Source: Natronospira bacteriovora
GTDB lineage: Bacteria; Pseudomonadota; Gammaproteobacteria; Natronospirales; Natronospiraceae
NCBI RefSeq assembly: GCF_030848495.1
Contig: NZ_JAVDDT010000001.1
Span: 248,001-312,000, forward strand
Length of the DNA: 64,000 nt
Reading direction: 5' to 3'
Below the pieces are notes generated by a model. That model saw only the letters and a program-made list of their open reading frames with translations, was not told where the DNA came from and searched no databases. The translations under genes were made by a program, and so were the position numbers. How positions within the stretch are numbered: position 1 is the first letter of the stretch; the number at the start of each line of letters is the position of its first letter. Positions 48,051 to 57,624 of this stretch are shown here, in pieces.

Positions 48051-49157
48051 TCAGTCTTCCTCCCGAATCCGTACGCGGGCTCCGTCCGACAGGAAGGCGG
48101 CGCCTTCGCTCACCACTTTTTCATCACCACTGAGTCCGGAAAGTATCTCCACCCATTCCGCGGCGCGCACACCGATTTCCACCACCTGCTCCCGCACTTC
48201 ATTCTCCTCGACCACATACACCACCCGGCCTGCCGGACGCTGTACCAGACTGATGGCCGGCACACGCATGGCCTCTTCGCGCACGTCGAGGATCACGCGG
48301 GCTTCCACCGTCATGCCCGGACGCCAGTTGCCCGGATTGTCGAATTCCACGAAGACCTGCAAGGACCGTGAACCGGGATGCACGGCCGGGCGCAGCCGGG
48401 TGATCTGTCCGCGCACTTCACCCTCGCGCCCCCCGCGGGGCAGAAGGCGAACAGTCATTCCCGTCTCCAGGCGATCTCCCACCCGCTCCGGGAAGGAGAT
48501 GACGGCTCTAAAGCGATCCATGGGCTGGAGACGGAAGGCCGGGTTGCCCGCGGCAATGAAGCCCCCTTCGGAGATCATGCGCTCATCCACCAGCCCGCCC
48601 ACGGGGGCCACGATGTCCGTCAGGCGCAGATCCCGCTCGGCCCGGCGAAGCTGGTTGCGGGCGCTTTCCAGCTGCTGACGGGTGGCATCGAGTTCGGCGG
48701 CAACCGCGTCCATGTCCTGTTCGGTGGCGTACTCCCGTTCGGAGAGTCGCTGCAGGCGCTGAAGGTCCAGCTCCAGCTGGCGCTGACGCGCTTCAAGGCG
48801 GCCGACTTCGGCGGCGGCCACGGCGCGGCCGATCTCGAAGGGCTCGCGATCGATGCGGGCCAGCACATCACCTTCACTGACCTCGTCACCCACATCCTTT
48901 TCGATCAGACGAACCCGCCCGGAAACTTCCGCCGCAACGACCGGCTGGGTAAAGGTTTCAACCGTGCCCACGGAGCGCTCCAGCTCTTCCACCGTCGCCC
49001 GCTCCACGGCCACCACCTGCACCGGCGTTCCGTCACTGAGTTCTTCAGCGGCCTCTTCTTCCGCGTCCTCGCCTGCACAGGCTGTCAGCAGAACGGCCAG
49101 CACCAGAACAAGGGGAAAGAGGTAGCGCCCGTTTTCCATACGCTGAAGATTATTCAT
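48051..49157 (-). CDS. RND efflux periplasmic adaptor (membrane-fusion) lipoprotein
   Basis: The 368-residue product has a lipoprotein signal ending LLTAC (Cys27) and an acidic linker. The biotinyl-lipoyl halves are visible as AAEVSGRVRLIEKDVGDEVS and TDIVAPVGGLVDERMISEG, around a coiled-coil hairpin (about 125-185). Beta-barrel and membrane-proximal domains complete the fold. The ATG at 49157 overlaps the tetR stop and follows AAAAGGA; an upstream in-frame ATG is inside tetR. Confidence 0.94.
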   Translation of the reverse strand: MNNLQRMENGRYLFPLVLVLAVLLTACAGEDAEEEAAEELSDGTPVQVVAVERATVEELERSVGTVETFTQPVVAAEVSGRVRLIEKDVGDEVSEGDVLARIDREPFEIGRAVAAAEVGRLEARQRQLELDLQRLQRLSEREYATEQDMDAVAAELDATRQQLESARNQLRRAERDLRLTDIVAPVGGLVDERMISEGGFIAAGNPAFRLQPMDRFRAVISFPERVGDRLETGMTVRLLPRGGREGEVRGQITRLRPAVHPGSRSLQVFVEFDNPGNWRPGMTVEARVILDVREEAMRVPAISLVQRPAGRVVYVVEENEVREQVVEIGVRAAEWVEILSGLSGDEKVVSEGAAFLSDGARVRIREED

Positions 49158-49837
49158 TGCTGATCCTTTTGACTCGCTGGGGAAAGGGGAACACCGGCGG
49201 CTGTCGGGCCGGAACCCGGGGCACACAGACAGCCACGGCTCAAGAGCTCCGCCATTCGGTGGCTGAACACATCCGGATCGCGGAGTACTTCCAGGCCGGT
49301 AATCAGGGGCAGGACAACCTTGCCCTCATGAAAGCGCACACCGCTATCCATCAGCATCCATGCCAGTAAAGCGGTATCCACCTCGCTGGACAGCTCACCG
49401 GTACGCACCCGCTCCTCCAGGTGGGCCTGCAGCCGCTGAAAGGGGCGGCTGAAGATATCCGACATCAGCGCCGCGGCGTCCGGACCGGCCTGAAGCAGCT
49501 CCCGTCGCACCAGGCGCAGAAGCTCGTCCCCCTCTTCCAACTGGGCAATCTGCTGGCGAATGAAACCGCGCATGCAATCCACCAGCGTGCCATCCCGCCA
49601 GGACTGATCCTCCACCAACCAGATGGCCCGCTCTGCCACCTGCCAGAGTACGGCCTGATAGAGCGCGTCCTTGCTGGGAAAATGATGAAAGATGGTGGCC
49701 TTGCCCACACCCGCCTCACGGGCAATCTGGGCGATGGAAATACCATCCACGCCATGGTCCGCGAACAGGCGACTGGCCACCTCCAGGATGCGCTGGGCGC
49801 CCTGGGGCCGTTTCGATTGTTCAAGCTGCTGTGCCAA
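49154..49837 (-). CDS. TetR-family repressor of the efflux operon
   Basis: The 227-residue protein has an N-terminal helix-turn-helix (about 12-58) with ISIAQIAREAGVGKATIFHH and a variable ligand-binding domain. It heads the operon and overlaps the adaptor gene by four bases, so it probably represses itself and the pump in response to a pump substrate. A 16-bp perfect palindrome 28 bases upstream is the likely operator. Confidence 0.93.
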   Translation of the reverse strand: MAQQLEQSKRPQGAQRILEVASRLFADHGVDGISIAQIAREAGVGKATIFHHFPSKDALYQAVLWQVAERAIWLVEDQSWRDGTLVDCMRGFIRQQIAQLEEGDELLRLVRRELLQAGPDAAALMSDIFSRPFQRLQAHLEERVRTGELSSEVDTALLAWMLMDSGVRFHEGKVVLPLITGLEVLRDPDVFSHRMAELLSRGCLCAPGSGPTAAGVPLSPASQKDQQ

Positions 49838-49864
49838 CGCTTCTCACTCCACGCTTCCGACCGA

Positions 49865-49880
49865 CCGACCGATCGGTCGG
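49865..49880. promoter_or_regulatory. Candidate operator of the TetR-family repressor
   Basis: CCGACCGATCGGTCGG is a perfect 16-bp palindrome, preceded by a further CCGA step. It lies upstream of the tetR start in the 158-bp gap shared with xseB, where the operon promoter must be. Position and symmetry fit a TetR-family autorepression site. Confidence 0.72.
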
Positions 49881-49995
49881 GATGGCGACGCAGTATACTC
49901 GGCCCTCGCGCAATGTCCAGCCCTGCTTCGGCGCTGTACAATGACGGACGGCAGAGCTCTTTCGAACCAGGACACAGACAACGGGGAAGTGTTAC

Positions 49996-50250
49996 ATGGC
50001 CGAAAAGAAAGGCGGAAGCCGGGACTTCGAGAAATCCCTGGCCGAACTGGAACAGATCGTCGACCGCCTCGAGGGCGGCGAACTCAGCCTGGAGGAATCC
50101 CTCAAGGCCTTCGAATCCGGCGTGGCCCTCACCCGCCAGTGCCGGGATGCCCTGGAAAAGGCCGAACAGAAGGTCAGCAAGCTGATCGGGGACGACGAAC
50201 AGGGCGGCCTGGCCCCCTTCGATGCCGACGGCAATGGCGCAAACGGCTGA
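49996..50250 (+). CDS. xseB: Exodeoxyribonuclease VII small subunit
   Basis: XseB is the small subunit of the single-strand nuclease exonuclease VII. The 84 residues contain [20 protein letters not shown] and [20 protein letters not shown], the two family helices. It precedes ispA and dxs, the xseB-ispA-dxs order found in many gammaproteobacteria, and its 3' end overlaps ispA. Confidence 0.96.
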   Translation: MAEKKGGSRDFEKSLAELEQIVDRLEGGELSLEESLKAFESGVALTRQCRDALEKAEQKVSKLIGDDEQGGLAPFDADGNGANG

Positions 50251-51124
50251 GGCCGCCACCGGCATGGACGCATTGCGCGAGCGGATTGAGCAACGCCTGG
50301 CCGACAGCCTGCCCCGTGATGGCGAGCCCCGGCTGGTGGAGGCCATGCGCTATGCCCTGACCGGCGGCGGCAAGCGCCTGCGCCCCCTGCTGGTCTACCA
50401 CGCCGGCCAGCTGGCGGGGGCCCCGCTGGAACGCCTGGACCACGCCGCCGTGGCGGTGGAAATGATCCACGCCTACTCCCTGGTGCATGATGACCTGCCC
50501 GCCATGGACGACGACGAACTGCGTCGCGGCCACCCCACCTGCCATATCGCCTTCGATGAAGCCACCGCCATCCTGGCCGGCGATGCCCTGCAGACCCTGG
50601 CCTTCCAGCACCTGGCCGCCATGCCCCACCCGTCGCCGGCACGCCTGCTGCAGATGATCCGCACCCTGGGCACCGCCGCCGGCGCGGCCGGCATGGCCGG
50701 TGGCCAGGCCATGGACCTGGCCCTGACCGGACAGGACTGCGACCTCAATACACTGGAACGGCTGCATCGCCTGAAGACCGGCGCCCTGATCGAAGCCGCC
50801 CTGCAACTGGGCCTGCTCAGCGCCGAATCCCCACCCGACACCGTGGGCGCTGCCCTGGACACCGTCGGCCAGAACCTCGGCCTCGCCTTCCAGATCCAGG
50901 ACGACGTCCTCGACGTCACCAGCGACACCCACACCCTCGGCAAGGCCCAGGGCGCCGACGCCGCCCGCAACCAGCCCACCTTCGCCTCCCTCATGGGCAT
51001 CGACGCCGCCACCAAACGCTACCAGTCACAATACGACGAAGCACTGGAGCAGCTGGCGGAATTTGGCAAATCAGCTGACGGACTGAGGAAGCTAATCCTG
51101 CAGATTCGGGATCGTAAAAACTGA
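50222..51124 (+). CDS. ispA: Farnesyl/geranyl diphosphate synthase IspA
   Basis: IspA condenses isopentenyl diphosphate with allylic diphosphates to make farnesyl diphosphate for ubiquinone and cell-wall lipid carriers. The first Asp-rich motif is [14 protein letters not shown] and the second is QIQDDVLDV. From 50222 it has 300 residues; ATGs at 50234 and 50264 are alternatives, and the last gives the N-terminus closest to E. coli. It overlaps xseB by at least a few bases, which suggests coupling. Confidence 0.95.
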   Translation: MPTAMAQTAEAATGMDALRERIEQRLADSLPRDGEPRLVEAMRYALTGGGKRLRPLLVYHAGQLAGAPLERLDHAAVAVEMIHAYSLVHDDLPAMDDDELRRGHPTCHIAFDEATAILAGDALQTLAFQHLAAMPHPSPARLLQMIRTLGTAAGAAGMAGGQAMDLALTGQDCDLNTLERLHRLKTGALIEAALQLGLLSAESPPDTVGAALDTVGQNLGLAFQIQDDVLDVTSDTHTLGKAQGADAARNQPTFASLMGIDAATKRYQSQYDEALEQLAEFGKSADGLRKLILQIRDRKN

Positions 51125-51234
51125 TCACTGCCAAATTTGAACCGGCCCGGAAAGCGGCACACCGGTGATCGGTACCTTGATACAGGCGCCCGACAGGCGG
51201 ATAATTTGCCCTCATTCCTCAGATTGCCGGACCG

Positions 51235-53154
51235 ATGCCCCAGAACGCGCCCCAATTTCCGCTGCTTTCCCGAATTGACTGCCCCGCCGACCTGCGCGGG
51301 CTCGCGCGTGCCGAGCTGCCTCAGGTGGCGCGGGAGCTGCGGGAGTTCATGATCCAGACTCTGAGCGAGAGCGGGGGCCACTTTGCCGCCGGGCTGGGGA
51401 CGGTGGAGCTGACCCTGGCACTCCACTATGTCTATCAGACGCCGGTTGACCGCATCGTCTGGGATGTGGGGCACCAGGCCTACCCCCACAAGATCCTGAC
51501 CGGACGGCGGGAGCAACTGGCCACCATCCGCAAGGCCGGTGGTCTGGCGCCCTTCCCCAAGCGGGAGGAAAGCGAGTACGACACCTTCGGGGTGGGGCAT
51601 TCCAGCACTTCGGTGAGCGCGGCCCTGGGCATGGCCCTAGCCAATCGCCGCCTGGGCGGTGACCGCCGGGTGGCGGCCGTGATCGGCGACGGGGCCATGA
51701 CCGCGGGCATGGCCTTCGAGGCCCTCAATCACGCCGGCTCCACCAAGGCCGACATGCTGGTCATTCTCAATGACAATGACATGTCCATCTCGGAAAACGT
51801 GGGCGCCCTCTCCAATTACTTCTCGCGGGTGCTGTCCAGCCGCCTCTACGGGGGCTTCCGCGAGGGCAGCAAGAAGGCCCTGGAAATGGTGCCGCCGCTG
51901 CGGGAACTGGTGCGCAAGTCCGAGGAGCATTTCAAGGGCATGGTGGCGCCGGCCACCCTGTTCGAGGAGCTGGGCCTGAACTACGTGGGCCCGGTGGACG
52001 GGCACGACGTGGACACCCTGGTGGAAACCCTGGCCAATCTGCGCGAGCGCCCCGGCCCGCAGTTCCTGCACATTGTTACCCGCAAGGGCAAGGGCTATGG
52101 CCCGGCGGAGCTGGATCCCATCACCTGGCACGGCCCGGGCAAGTTCGACCCGGCGGCCGGCAAGCTGGCCCCCAAGAAGCCGGCGGGCCCCAGCTACTCC
52201 CAGGTGTTCGGCCAGTGGGCCTGCGACCTGGCCGCGCAGGACGAGCGCCTGGTCTGCATCACCCCGGCCATGCGCGAGGGCTCCGGACTGGTGGAGTTCC
52301 ACAAGCGCTTCCCGGACCGCTATTACGATGTGGGCATCGCCGAACAGCACTCGGTGACCGTGGCCGCGGGCCTGGCCTGCGAGGGCATCAAGCCGGTGGT
52401 GGCGATCTACTCCACCTTCCTGCAGCGGGCCTACGACCAGGCCATCCACGATGTGGCCGTGCAGAATCTGCCCGTGCTGTTTGCCATCGACCGCGCCGGC
52501 CCGGTGGGCGGTGACGGGGCCACTCACGCCGGCAGCTTCGACATCAGCTTCCTGCGTTGCCTGCCCAATATGGCGGTACTGGCTCCGTCCGACGAAAACG
52601 AATGCCGCCAGATGCTCTACACCTCCTATCAGCACGAGGGCCCCGCCGCCGTGCGTTACCCGCGGGGCCAAGGGCCCGGCGTGAACATCGAACAGGAAAT
52701 GCAGGCCCTGCCCTGGGGCAAGGCGCGGGAGGTTCGCCAGCGCAAGGCCCAGGGGGGCAAGAAGGGAATCGCCATTCTGTCCTTCGGGGCGCTGCTGGAT
52801 CGGGCCCGGGAAGCCGCCGAAGAACTGGATGCGGCCCTGTGGGACATGCGATTTGTGAAACCCCTCGACCTGGACACGGTCGAAGCGGTTGCTGCCCGGC
52901 ATGAAGGCATTGTCACCATTGAGGACAATACCGTGCTGGGCGGTGCGGGTAGTGGGGTACTGGAAGCCCTGTCGGAGATGAACATCACGATCCCGACCCT
53001 GGTCATTGGTCTGCCGGACCAATACCTGGGACACGGTTCGAGGGACGATGTCCTGGAGGAAGCCGGACTGACCAGCGAGGCCATCAAGGCGAGGATCGAG
53101 CGCTGGTGGAACGAGCAGGACAAGACAGGCAGTGGCAAGCGCCTGGTGTCATGA
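51235..53154 (+). CDS. dxs: 1-Deoxy-D-xylulose-5-phosphate synthase
   Basis: Dxs makes DXP from pyruvate and glyceraldehyde 3-phosphate, the first step of the MEP isoprenoid pathway and a precursor for thiamine and pyridoxal. The 639 residues show [13 protein letters not shown], the thiamine-diphosphate motif [18 protein letters not shown], and the transketolase central block [17 protein letters not shown]. It supplies the pathway that IspA continues. Confidence 0.97.
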   Translation: MPQNAPQFPLLSRIDCPADLRGLARAELPQVARELREFMIQTLSESGGHFAAGLGTVELTLALHYVYQTPVDRIVWDVGHQAYPHKILTGRREQLATIRKAGGLAPFPKREESEYDTFGVGHSSTSVSAALGMALANRRLGGDRRVAAVIGDGAMTAGMAFEALNHAGSTKADMLVILNDNDMSISENVGALSNYFSRVLSSRLYGGFREGSKKALEMVPPLRELVRKSEEHFKGMVAPATLFEELGLNYVGPVDGHDVDTLVETLANLRERPGPQFLHIVTRKGKGYGPAELDPITWHGPGKFDPAAGKLAPKKPAGPSYSQVFGQWACDLAAQDERLVCITPAMREGSGLVEFHKRFPDRYYDVGIAEQHSVTVAAGLACEGIKPVVAIYSTFLQRAYDQAIHDVAVQNLPVLFAIDRAGPVGGDGATHAGSFDISFLRCLPNMAVLAPSDENECRQMLYTSYQHEGPAAVRYPRGQGPGVNIEQEMQALPWGKAREVRQRKAQGGKKGIAILSFGALLDRAREAAEELDAALWDMRFVKPLDLDTVEAVAARHEGIVTIEDNTVLGGAGSGVLEALSEMNITIPTLVIGLPDQYLGHGSRDDVLEEAGLTSEAIKARIERWWNEQDKTGSGKRLVS

Positions 53155-53215
53155 GGGCGCGGCCCTGCGGCCGTGATCGGGAACAACGAGACAATCCGAT
53201 TCGAGGACGAACAGC

Positions 53216-54040
53216 ATGAGCAGCAAGCAGACCGGACAGGCATCCGTGACCACCATTGACGACGTTCAGGGCAGCGCGGATACGCGCCGCATTCCCATCA
53301 ACAAGGTGGGCATCAAGGACATCCGTCATCCCGTGCGGGTGCGTGATCGCTCGGGCGGCGAGCAGCACACCATTGCCAACTTCAACATGTATGTGGATCT
53401 GCCCCACAACTTCAAGGGTACCCACATGTCACGCTTCGTGCAGATCCTGGAGAATCAGGAACGGGAAATCTCCGTCGCCTCCTTCAAGGACATGCTGGGC
53501 GGCATGACAGAACTGCTGGAAGCGGACTCCGGGCACATCGAGATGCGCTTCCCCTATTTCGTCAACAAGAAGGCGCCGGTGTCCGGGGTCGAGAGCCTGA
53601 TGGATTACGAAGTCACCTTCATCGGTGAGCGCATCAACGGCAAGAACCAGATGACGGTGGAAGTGGTGGTTCCGGTCACCAGCCTGTGCCCCTGCTCCAA
53701 GAAGATCTCGGACTATGGTGCCCACAATCAGCGCTCGCATGTCACCGTGCGCGCCCGCACTCGAGACTTTGTCTGGATCGAGGAGCTGATTGACCTGGTG
53801 GAAGCCGAGGCCTCCTGTGAGCTGTACGGTCTGCTCAAGCGGCCGGATGAGAAGTATGTCACCGAGCGCGCCTACGATAACCCCAAGTTCGTGGAAGACA
53901 TCGTGCGGGACATTGCCGTGGCCCTGAACCGGGACGAGCGGATTGCGGCCTATACCGTGGCTTCCGAGAACTTCGAATCCATTCACAATCATTCGGCCTA
54001 TGCCCTGATTGAGAAGGACAAGGAAGCCGAGGAAGGTTGA
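53216..54040 (+). CDS. folE2: GTP cyclohydrolase FolE2 (type IB)
   Basis: FolE2 converts GTP to dihydroneopterin triphosphate for folate and is often used when zinc is scarce. The 274 residues contain the metal-site segment [20 protein letters not shown], with a Glu-rich helix downstream, as in other type IB enzymes. The ATG at 53216 follows GAGGACGA. No Zur-like site was recognised upstream. Queuosine genes elsewhere in the window use the same product. Confidence 0.96.
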   Translation: MSSKQTGQASVTTIDDVQGSADTRRIPINKVGIKDIRHPVRVRDRSGGEQHTIANFNMYVDLPHNFKGTHMSRFVQILENQEREISVASFKDMLGGMTELLEADSGHIEMRFPYFVNKKAPVSGVESLMDYEVTFIGERINGKNQMTVEVVVPVTSLCPCSKKISDYGAHNQRSHVTVRARTRDFVWIEELIDLVEAEASCELYGLLKRPDEKYVTERAYDNPKFVEDIVRDIAVALNRDERIAAYTVASENFESIHNHSAYALIEKDKEAEEG

Positions 54041-54075
54041 TCCTTGCTGGATCCTGTCTTGGCAGGGTCGAAGCC

Positions 54076-54099
54076 GATTACGATTACGATTACGATTAC
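54076..54099 (+). repeat. Four GATTAC hexamers upstream of arfB
   Basis: Four perfect GATTAC units lie just after the folE2 stop. The flank is AAGCC on the left. An identical array with the same AAGCC flank lies at 54716-54739, so the pair brackets arfB. Confidence 0.9.
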
Positions 54100-54109
54100 G
54101 CGGATTATG

Positions 54110-54143
54110 GGCCGGTGGCTTCCTGGAAGTTGCCGGCCTTTTT
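54110..54143 (+). terminator. Terminator of folE2
   Basis: GGCCGG and CCGGCC enclose a 17-base region and are followed by TTTTTC. It lies about 70 bases after the folE2 stop and 20 bases before arfB. Confidence 0.75.
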
Positions 54144-54161
54144 CATTGCCGGGGACAGCTC

Positions 54162-54578
54162 ATGTTGAAGATATCCAATTCAGTGGAGATTCCCGATGAG
54201 GAAATCGAGCTGACGGCGATCCGTTCCCGGGGTGCCGGCGGGCAGAACGTGAACAAGGTGGCCACGGCCATTCAGCTGCGATTCGATATTGCGGCGTCTT
54301 CCCTGCCGGATTTCTACAAGGAACGTCTGCTGGCCCTGAGTGACCACCGCATCACCAAGAGCGGACTTGTGGTGATCAAGGCTGACGAGACCCGCAGCCA
54401 GGAAGACAACCGCGCCGCCGCCCTCGCCCGCCTCCAGCAATTGATCCGGAGCGTGGCCGTCACGCGAAAGAAACGCGTCCCAACCCGCCCGAGCAAGCGT
54501 GCCAAGGCCAAGCGAGTGGATCAGAAGACCCAGCGGGGGAAGAACAAGCGTCTGCGGAAGCCGCCTTCGATGGAGTGA
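54162..54578 (+). CDS. arfB: Alternative ribosome-rescue hydrolase ArfB (YaeJ)
   Basis: ArfB hydrolyses peptidyl-tRNA on ribosomes stalled without a stop codon. The 138 residues have the GGQ motif (residues 26-28 in RGAGGQNVNKV) and a long basic C-terminal tail (about 105-138, rich in Lys and Arg) that probes the empty mRNA channel. The ATG at 54162 is chosen by alignment to YaeJ (140 residues in E. coli); the longer open frame upstream reads through the GATTAC array and is not coding. Confidence 0.96.
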   Translation: MLKISNSVEIPDEEIELTAIRSRGAGGQNVNKVATAIQLRFDIAASSLPDFYKERLLALSDHRITKSGLVVIKADETRSQEDNRAAALARLQQLIRSVAVTRKKRVPTRPSKRAKAKRVDQKTQRGKNKRLRKPPSME

Positions 54579-54620
54579 GTGAATTGGGTAGTGAAACAGG
54601 AGCTGGGTGAAAGGCTTTTT

Positions 54621-54660
54621 TAGCCACAGATGAACACAGATGGACACAGATGGACACAGA
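54621..54660. repeat. Four 10-bp units of a CACAGA repeat
   Basis: Successive decamers TAGCCACAGA, TGAACACAGA, TGGACACAGA and TGGACACAGA lie in the 242-bp gap between arfB and the kinase gene. Repeats of this type occur in many bacterial genomes between genes; the role is unknown. Confidence 0.8.
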
Positions 54661-54715
54661 TTGTTTTGGGGGGCGGGGGCGGTAGGCGGGCTGGATCAGG
54701 GAAGATTGAAAAGCC

Positions 54716-54739
54716 GATTACGATTACGATTACGATTAC
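54716..54739 (+). repeat. Four GATTAC hexamers downstream of arfB
   Basis: Perfect GATTAC x4 with the same AAGCC left flank as the array at 54076-54099. The 30-bp direct repeats are 640 bp apart in the same orientation. No inverted partner was found nearby, unlike the array at 38040-38114. Confidence 0.9.
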
Positions 54740-54820
54740 GAGCGGCAGTTTGGTGGTGGTGGCGGGATGGGGCAATCGAAGGCAGCGCACGCAATCCTTC
54801 GTGGCCAGGCTTTTCGCGGC

Positions 54821-56116
54821 TCAGCTGCTGAGGCGGGTGAGAATCATGCGCAGGAACTGGCGCATGAAACGAAGCTGACATGCGGTTGAACAGCGTTCGA
54901 TGGCCGTGGCCGTGAGTCGCAGGGCCTGCACCTCTTCGTCCGCGAAAATGCTGCTGTCGCGCTGCTGCCCTTCCAGGTATCCCGCTTCACCGAAACAGCT
55001 GCCTTCCCGGAGCTTGCCCACCACCGTCTGGCCGCGCTGGATATTGACCCGGCCACTGACCAGAATGAAAAAGCTCTCATCCAGATCCCCTTCACGAACC
55101 AGTGCCTCACCTTCCCGGTAGGTCTCCCAGGAACCGGCGTTGAGCAATTCCCAGATGTCCGGGTAGGCGAAATCCCGGAAGAAATCCAGGTGCCGTAGCT
55201 GGCTGAATCGCTCCTGCTCCACCGTCTGCTGGCGCAGCCGGGCGGCCTGCTGAAAGGCCTGGGACAGGTCGGCGGCGAAATCCAGTGCGGAGCGGTATCG
55301 GCGGGCGGGCTGCTTTTCCAGTGCCCGGTTGACGATGCGCTCCAGCTCCGGGGGGACATCATCCCGCAGACGGTGAACCGGCACCGGCGAGGCGTACATG
55401 ACCTGCTGCTTGAGCCGCTCCAGGCTGTCGCCATAAAAGGGGCGCTTGCCGGTGAGCAGTTCGTAAAGCACCACGCCCAGGGCATAGAGATCGGTTTCCC
55501 TGGTGGCAATGTGCTTGCCCAGCTGCTCGGGGGCCATGTAGCTGGGTGAGCCGATCAGGCCCCGCACCTTGTCCAGACCACCGATGGCCGTTCGCGCCAC
55601 GCCGAAGTCCACCAGGCGCACATCGCCGCTCTCGGTGAGAAGGATATTGCCGGGCTTGATGTCACGATGAATGACCCCCTGACGATGGGCATAGGCCAGG
55701 GCCCGGGCGCACTTGAAGGCCACTTCCACGCACTTGTTCACCGGCAACAGGTGTTCGGCCTCGGTGTAGTCACTCAGGGGCCGGGCACCCGGAATGAACT
55801 CCATGACGATGTAGCGGGCATCGTCCAGCTCGCCGGCATCGAGAATGGGGAGAATATTGGGGTGATCGAGCATGCCCGCCATCTGCGCTTCATTGAAGAA
55901 CAGGCGCCGGCGGACTTCCGCTTCCTCGGGGCTCAGATCCTGATCGGAATGGTAAAGCTTCACCGCCACATCGCGGCCGCGATAGGCGTCATGGCAAAGG
56001 TAGACCGTGCTGGTACTGCCACGACCCAGCTCACGCGCCACCACATACTTGCCAATGCGGCGCGGCTCGGGCCGGTTCAGAACCACCACCGGTTTTGACT
56101 TGCCTCCTGAATCCAT
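54821..56116 (-). CDS. Serine/threonine protein kinase fused to a cyclic-nucleotide-binding domain
   Basis: The 431-residue protein has a Hanks-type kinase (about 23-290) with a complete catalytic set: GRGSTSTVY glycine loop, Lys53, HRDIKPGN at 150-157, DFG at 170-172 and APE at 195-197. A second domain (about 315-410) is of the cNMP/CAP effector type, with the phosphate-binding cassette FGEAGYLEGQQRDSS. No membrane helix is seen, so it is probably cytoplasmic. The ATG at 56116 follows GGGGAAGAGG. It lies 49 bases downstream of pgpA and is last in the rib-nusB-thiL-pgpA direction. Its substrates are unknown. Confidence 0.9.
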   Translation of the reverse strand: MDSGGKSKPVVVLNRPEPRRIGKYVVARELGRGSTSTVYLCHDAYRGRDVAVKLYHSDQDLSPEEAEVRRRLFFNEAQMAGMLDHPNILPILDAGELDDARYIVMEFIPGARPLSDYTEAEHLLPVNKCVEVAFKCARALAYAHRQGVIHRDIKPGNILLTESGDVRLVDFGVARTAIGGLDKVRGLIGSPSYMAPEQLGKHIATRETDLYALGVVLYELLTGKRPFYGDSLERLKQQVMYASPVPVHRLRDDVPPELERIVNRALEKQPARRYRSALDFAADLSQAFQQAARLRQQTVEQERFSQLRHLDFFRDFAYPDIWELLNAGSWETYREGEALVREGDLDESFFILVSGRVNIQRGQTVVGKLREGSCFGEAGYLEGQQRDSSIFADEEVQALRLTATAIERCSTACQLRFMRQFLRMILTRLSS

Positions 56117-56165
56117 CGTCAGCGGACCTCTTCCCCCCAAAGCCCAGGACGGGGCCGGCCAATGC

Positions 56166-56666
56166 TCACAACAGCCAGCCTGCCCCACTATAACCCAGGT
56201 AGAGCAACACTGCCGCCATGACACCGGCCAGCACGTCATCCATCATGATGCCGGCACCCCCATGCAGATGGCGATCCAGCCAGCTGATGGGCCAGGGCTT
56301 GAGGATGTCAAAGAGGCGAAAGAGCAGGAAACCGGCAATCAGGGTGGTCAGGGTGACCGGCACCACCAGCATGGTGATCATCCAGCCGGCGATCTCGTCC
56401 CAGACGATGCCGGGATGATCATGGCTCTGCAGCCGGCGGGCACTGATGCCGCAGATGGCAATCCCGCCCACGGTGACCAGGAGGACCAGAAGCAGCTGCG
56501 CCCACAGGGGCCAGGCGGCCGACAGCAGGATGAACGGCAGTGCGGCCAGGGTGCCGACGGTGCCGGGCGCCCGCCGGGACAGGCCGAGGCCAAAACCGAA
56601 GGCCAGGAAATGTACCGGATCACCGAACACGGTACGGGCCGGGGGCATGGGGGCATGCTTACGCAT
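56166..56666 (-). CDS. pgpA: Phosphatidylglycerophosphatase A
   Basis: PgpA dephosphorylates phosphatidylglycerophosphate in the inner membrane. The 166 residues contain the family motifs GLGLSRRAPGTVGTLAALP and VWDEIAGWMI, with four membrane helices. The ATG at 56666 follows TTGGAG and overlaps the end of thiL by eight bases. The nusB-thiL-pgpA order is widely conserved. Confidence 0.96.
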   Translation of the reverse strand: MRKHAPMPPARTVFGDPVHFLAFGFGLGLSRRAPGTVGTLAALPFILLSAAWPLWAQLLLVLLVTVGGIAICGISARRLQSHDHPGIVWDEIAGWMITMLVVPVTLTTLIAGFLLFRLFDILKPWPISWLDRHLHGGAGIMMDDVLAGVMAAVLLYLGYSGAGWLL

Positions 56667-57624
56667 CGTGATCTCCAAAATGCCGAAAACTGCCCGGCAG
56701 CGGTTCCGGCTCCCCGGCTTCATCCAGTACGCGCAGCTCCTTGTCGTCGGTGACCCGGCCGATGCGTGTCAGACTTACCCCGGCGGCCGCGGCCGCGGCC
56801 ATGAAGGCTTCCCGCTGCCCGGGGTCGACGGCACAGACGATCTCGTAATCATCCCCCCCAGCCAGTGCCAGGCGCCTGGCCTCCTCCGGGGCGTGCGCCG
56901 CGAGCGCCTCCGACAGGGGTAACTCGGCCAGTGACAGCTCGGCGCCGACACCGCTGGCCTCGAGCATGTGGGAGAGATCGGCGCAGAGTCCATCTGAGAG
57001 GTCCAGGGCGGCGTGCGCATAGCGGGGCAGCAGGGGCGCCAGGGCAAGGCGCGGCGCCGGGTAGAGATAGCGATTGAGCAGGAAGGCCTCCGCCCCGTCG
57101 GCCGGTGCACCGTCTCCCAGGGCAATGTCCAGCCCGGCCCGGGCGTCGCCCAGGGTGCCGGAGACGAGAATGTCATCCCCCACGCGGGCGCCGGCGCGGG
57201 TCACGGCCCGGCCGTGCAGCGGTCCCAGCAGGGTCACGGTGGCCGCCAGCGGCCCGCGGGTCAGATCACCGCCGGCGAGAACACAGCCGGCCTCCCCGGC
57301 CAGACGGAAGAAACCGTCACAGAAATCATCCAGCCAGGCTTCCTCGGCGACCGGCAGGGTCAGAGCCAGCAGGGCCCAGCGAGGATCGGCGCCCATGGCC
57401 ACCATGTCGCTGAGATTCACCGCCAGAACCCGGTGGCCCACCACATGGGCGGGCGCGTCTTCGGGAAAGTGCACACCGCTGTTGATGGTATCCACCACCC
57501 AGGCCAGTTCCCCGGCGGCTTTGACCACGGCACCGTCGTCACCGATGCCCAGCAGCAGGTCTTCCCGCTGGCCGGCGCGGCGACGGAAGTAATCCCGAAT
57601 GATGTCGAATTCGCCCCGGCTCAT
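56659..57624 (-). CDS. thiL: Thiamine-monophosphate kinase
   Basis: ThiL phosphorylates thiamine monophosphate to the active diphosphate. The 321 residues carry the typical start MSRGEFDIIRDYFRR and the Asp-rich metal sites GIGDDGAVV and AVNLSDMVAMGADPRW. Its ATG overlaps the DUF2889 stop (ATGA) and its end overlaps pgpA. Confidence 0.97.
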   Translation of the reverse strand: MSRGEFDIIRDYFRRRAGQREDLLLGIGDDGAVVKAAGELAWVVDTINSGVHFPEDAPAHVVGHRVLAVNLSDMVAMGADPRWALLALTLPVAEEAWLDDFCDGFFRLAGEAGCVLAGGDLTRGPLAATVTLLGPLHGRAVTRAGARVGDDILVSGTLGDARAGLDIALGDGAPADGAEAFLLNRYLYPAPRLALAPLLPRYAHAALDLSDGLCADLSHMLEASGVGAELSLAELPLSEALAAHAPEEARRLALAGGDDYEIVCAVDPGQREAFMAAAAAAGVSLTRIGRVTDDKELRVLDEAGEPEPLPGSFRHFGDHDA

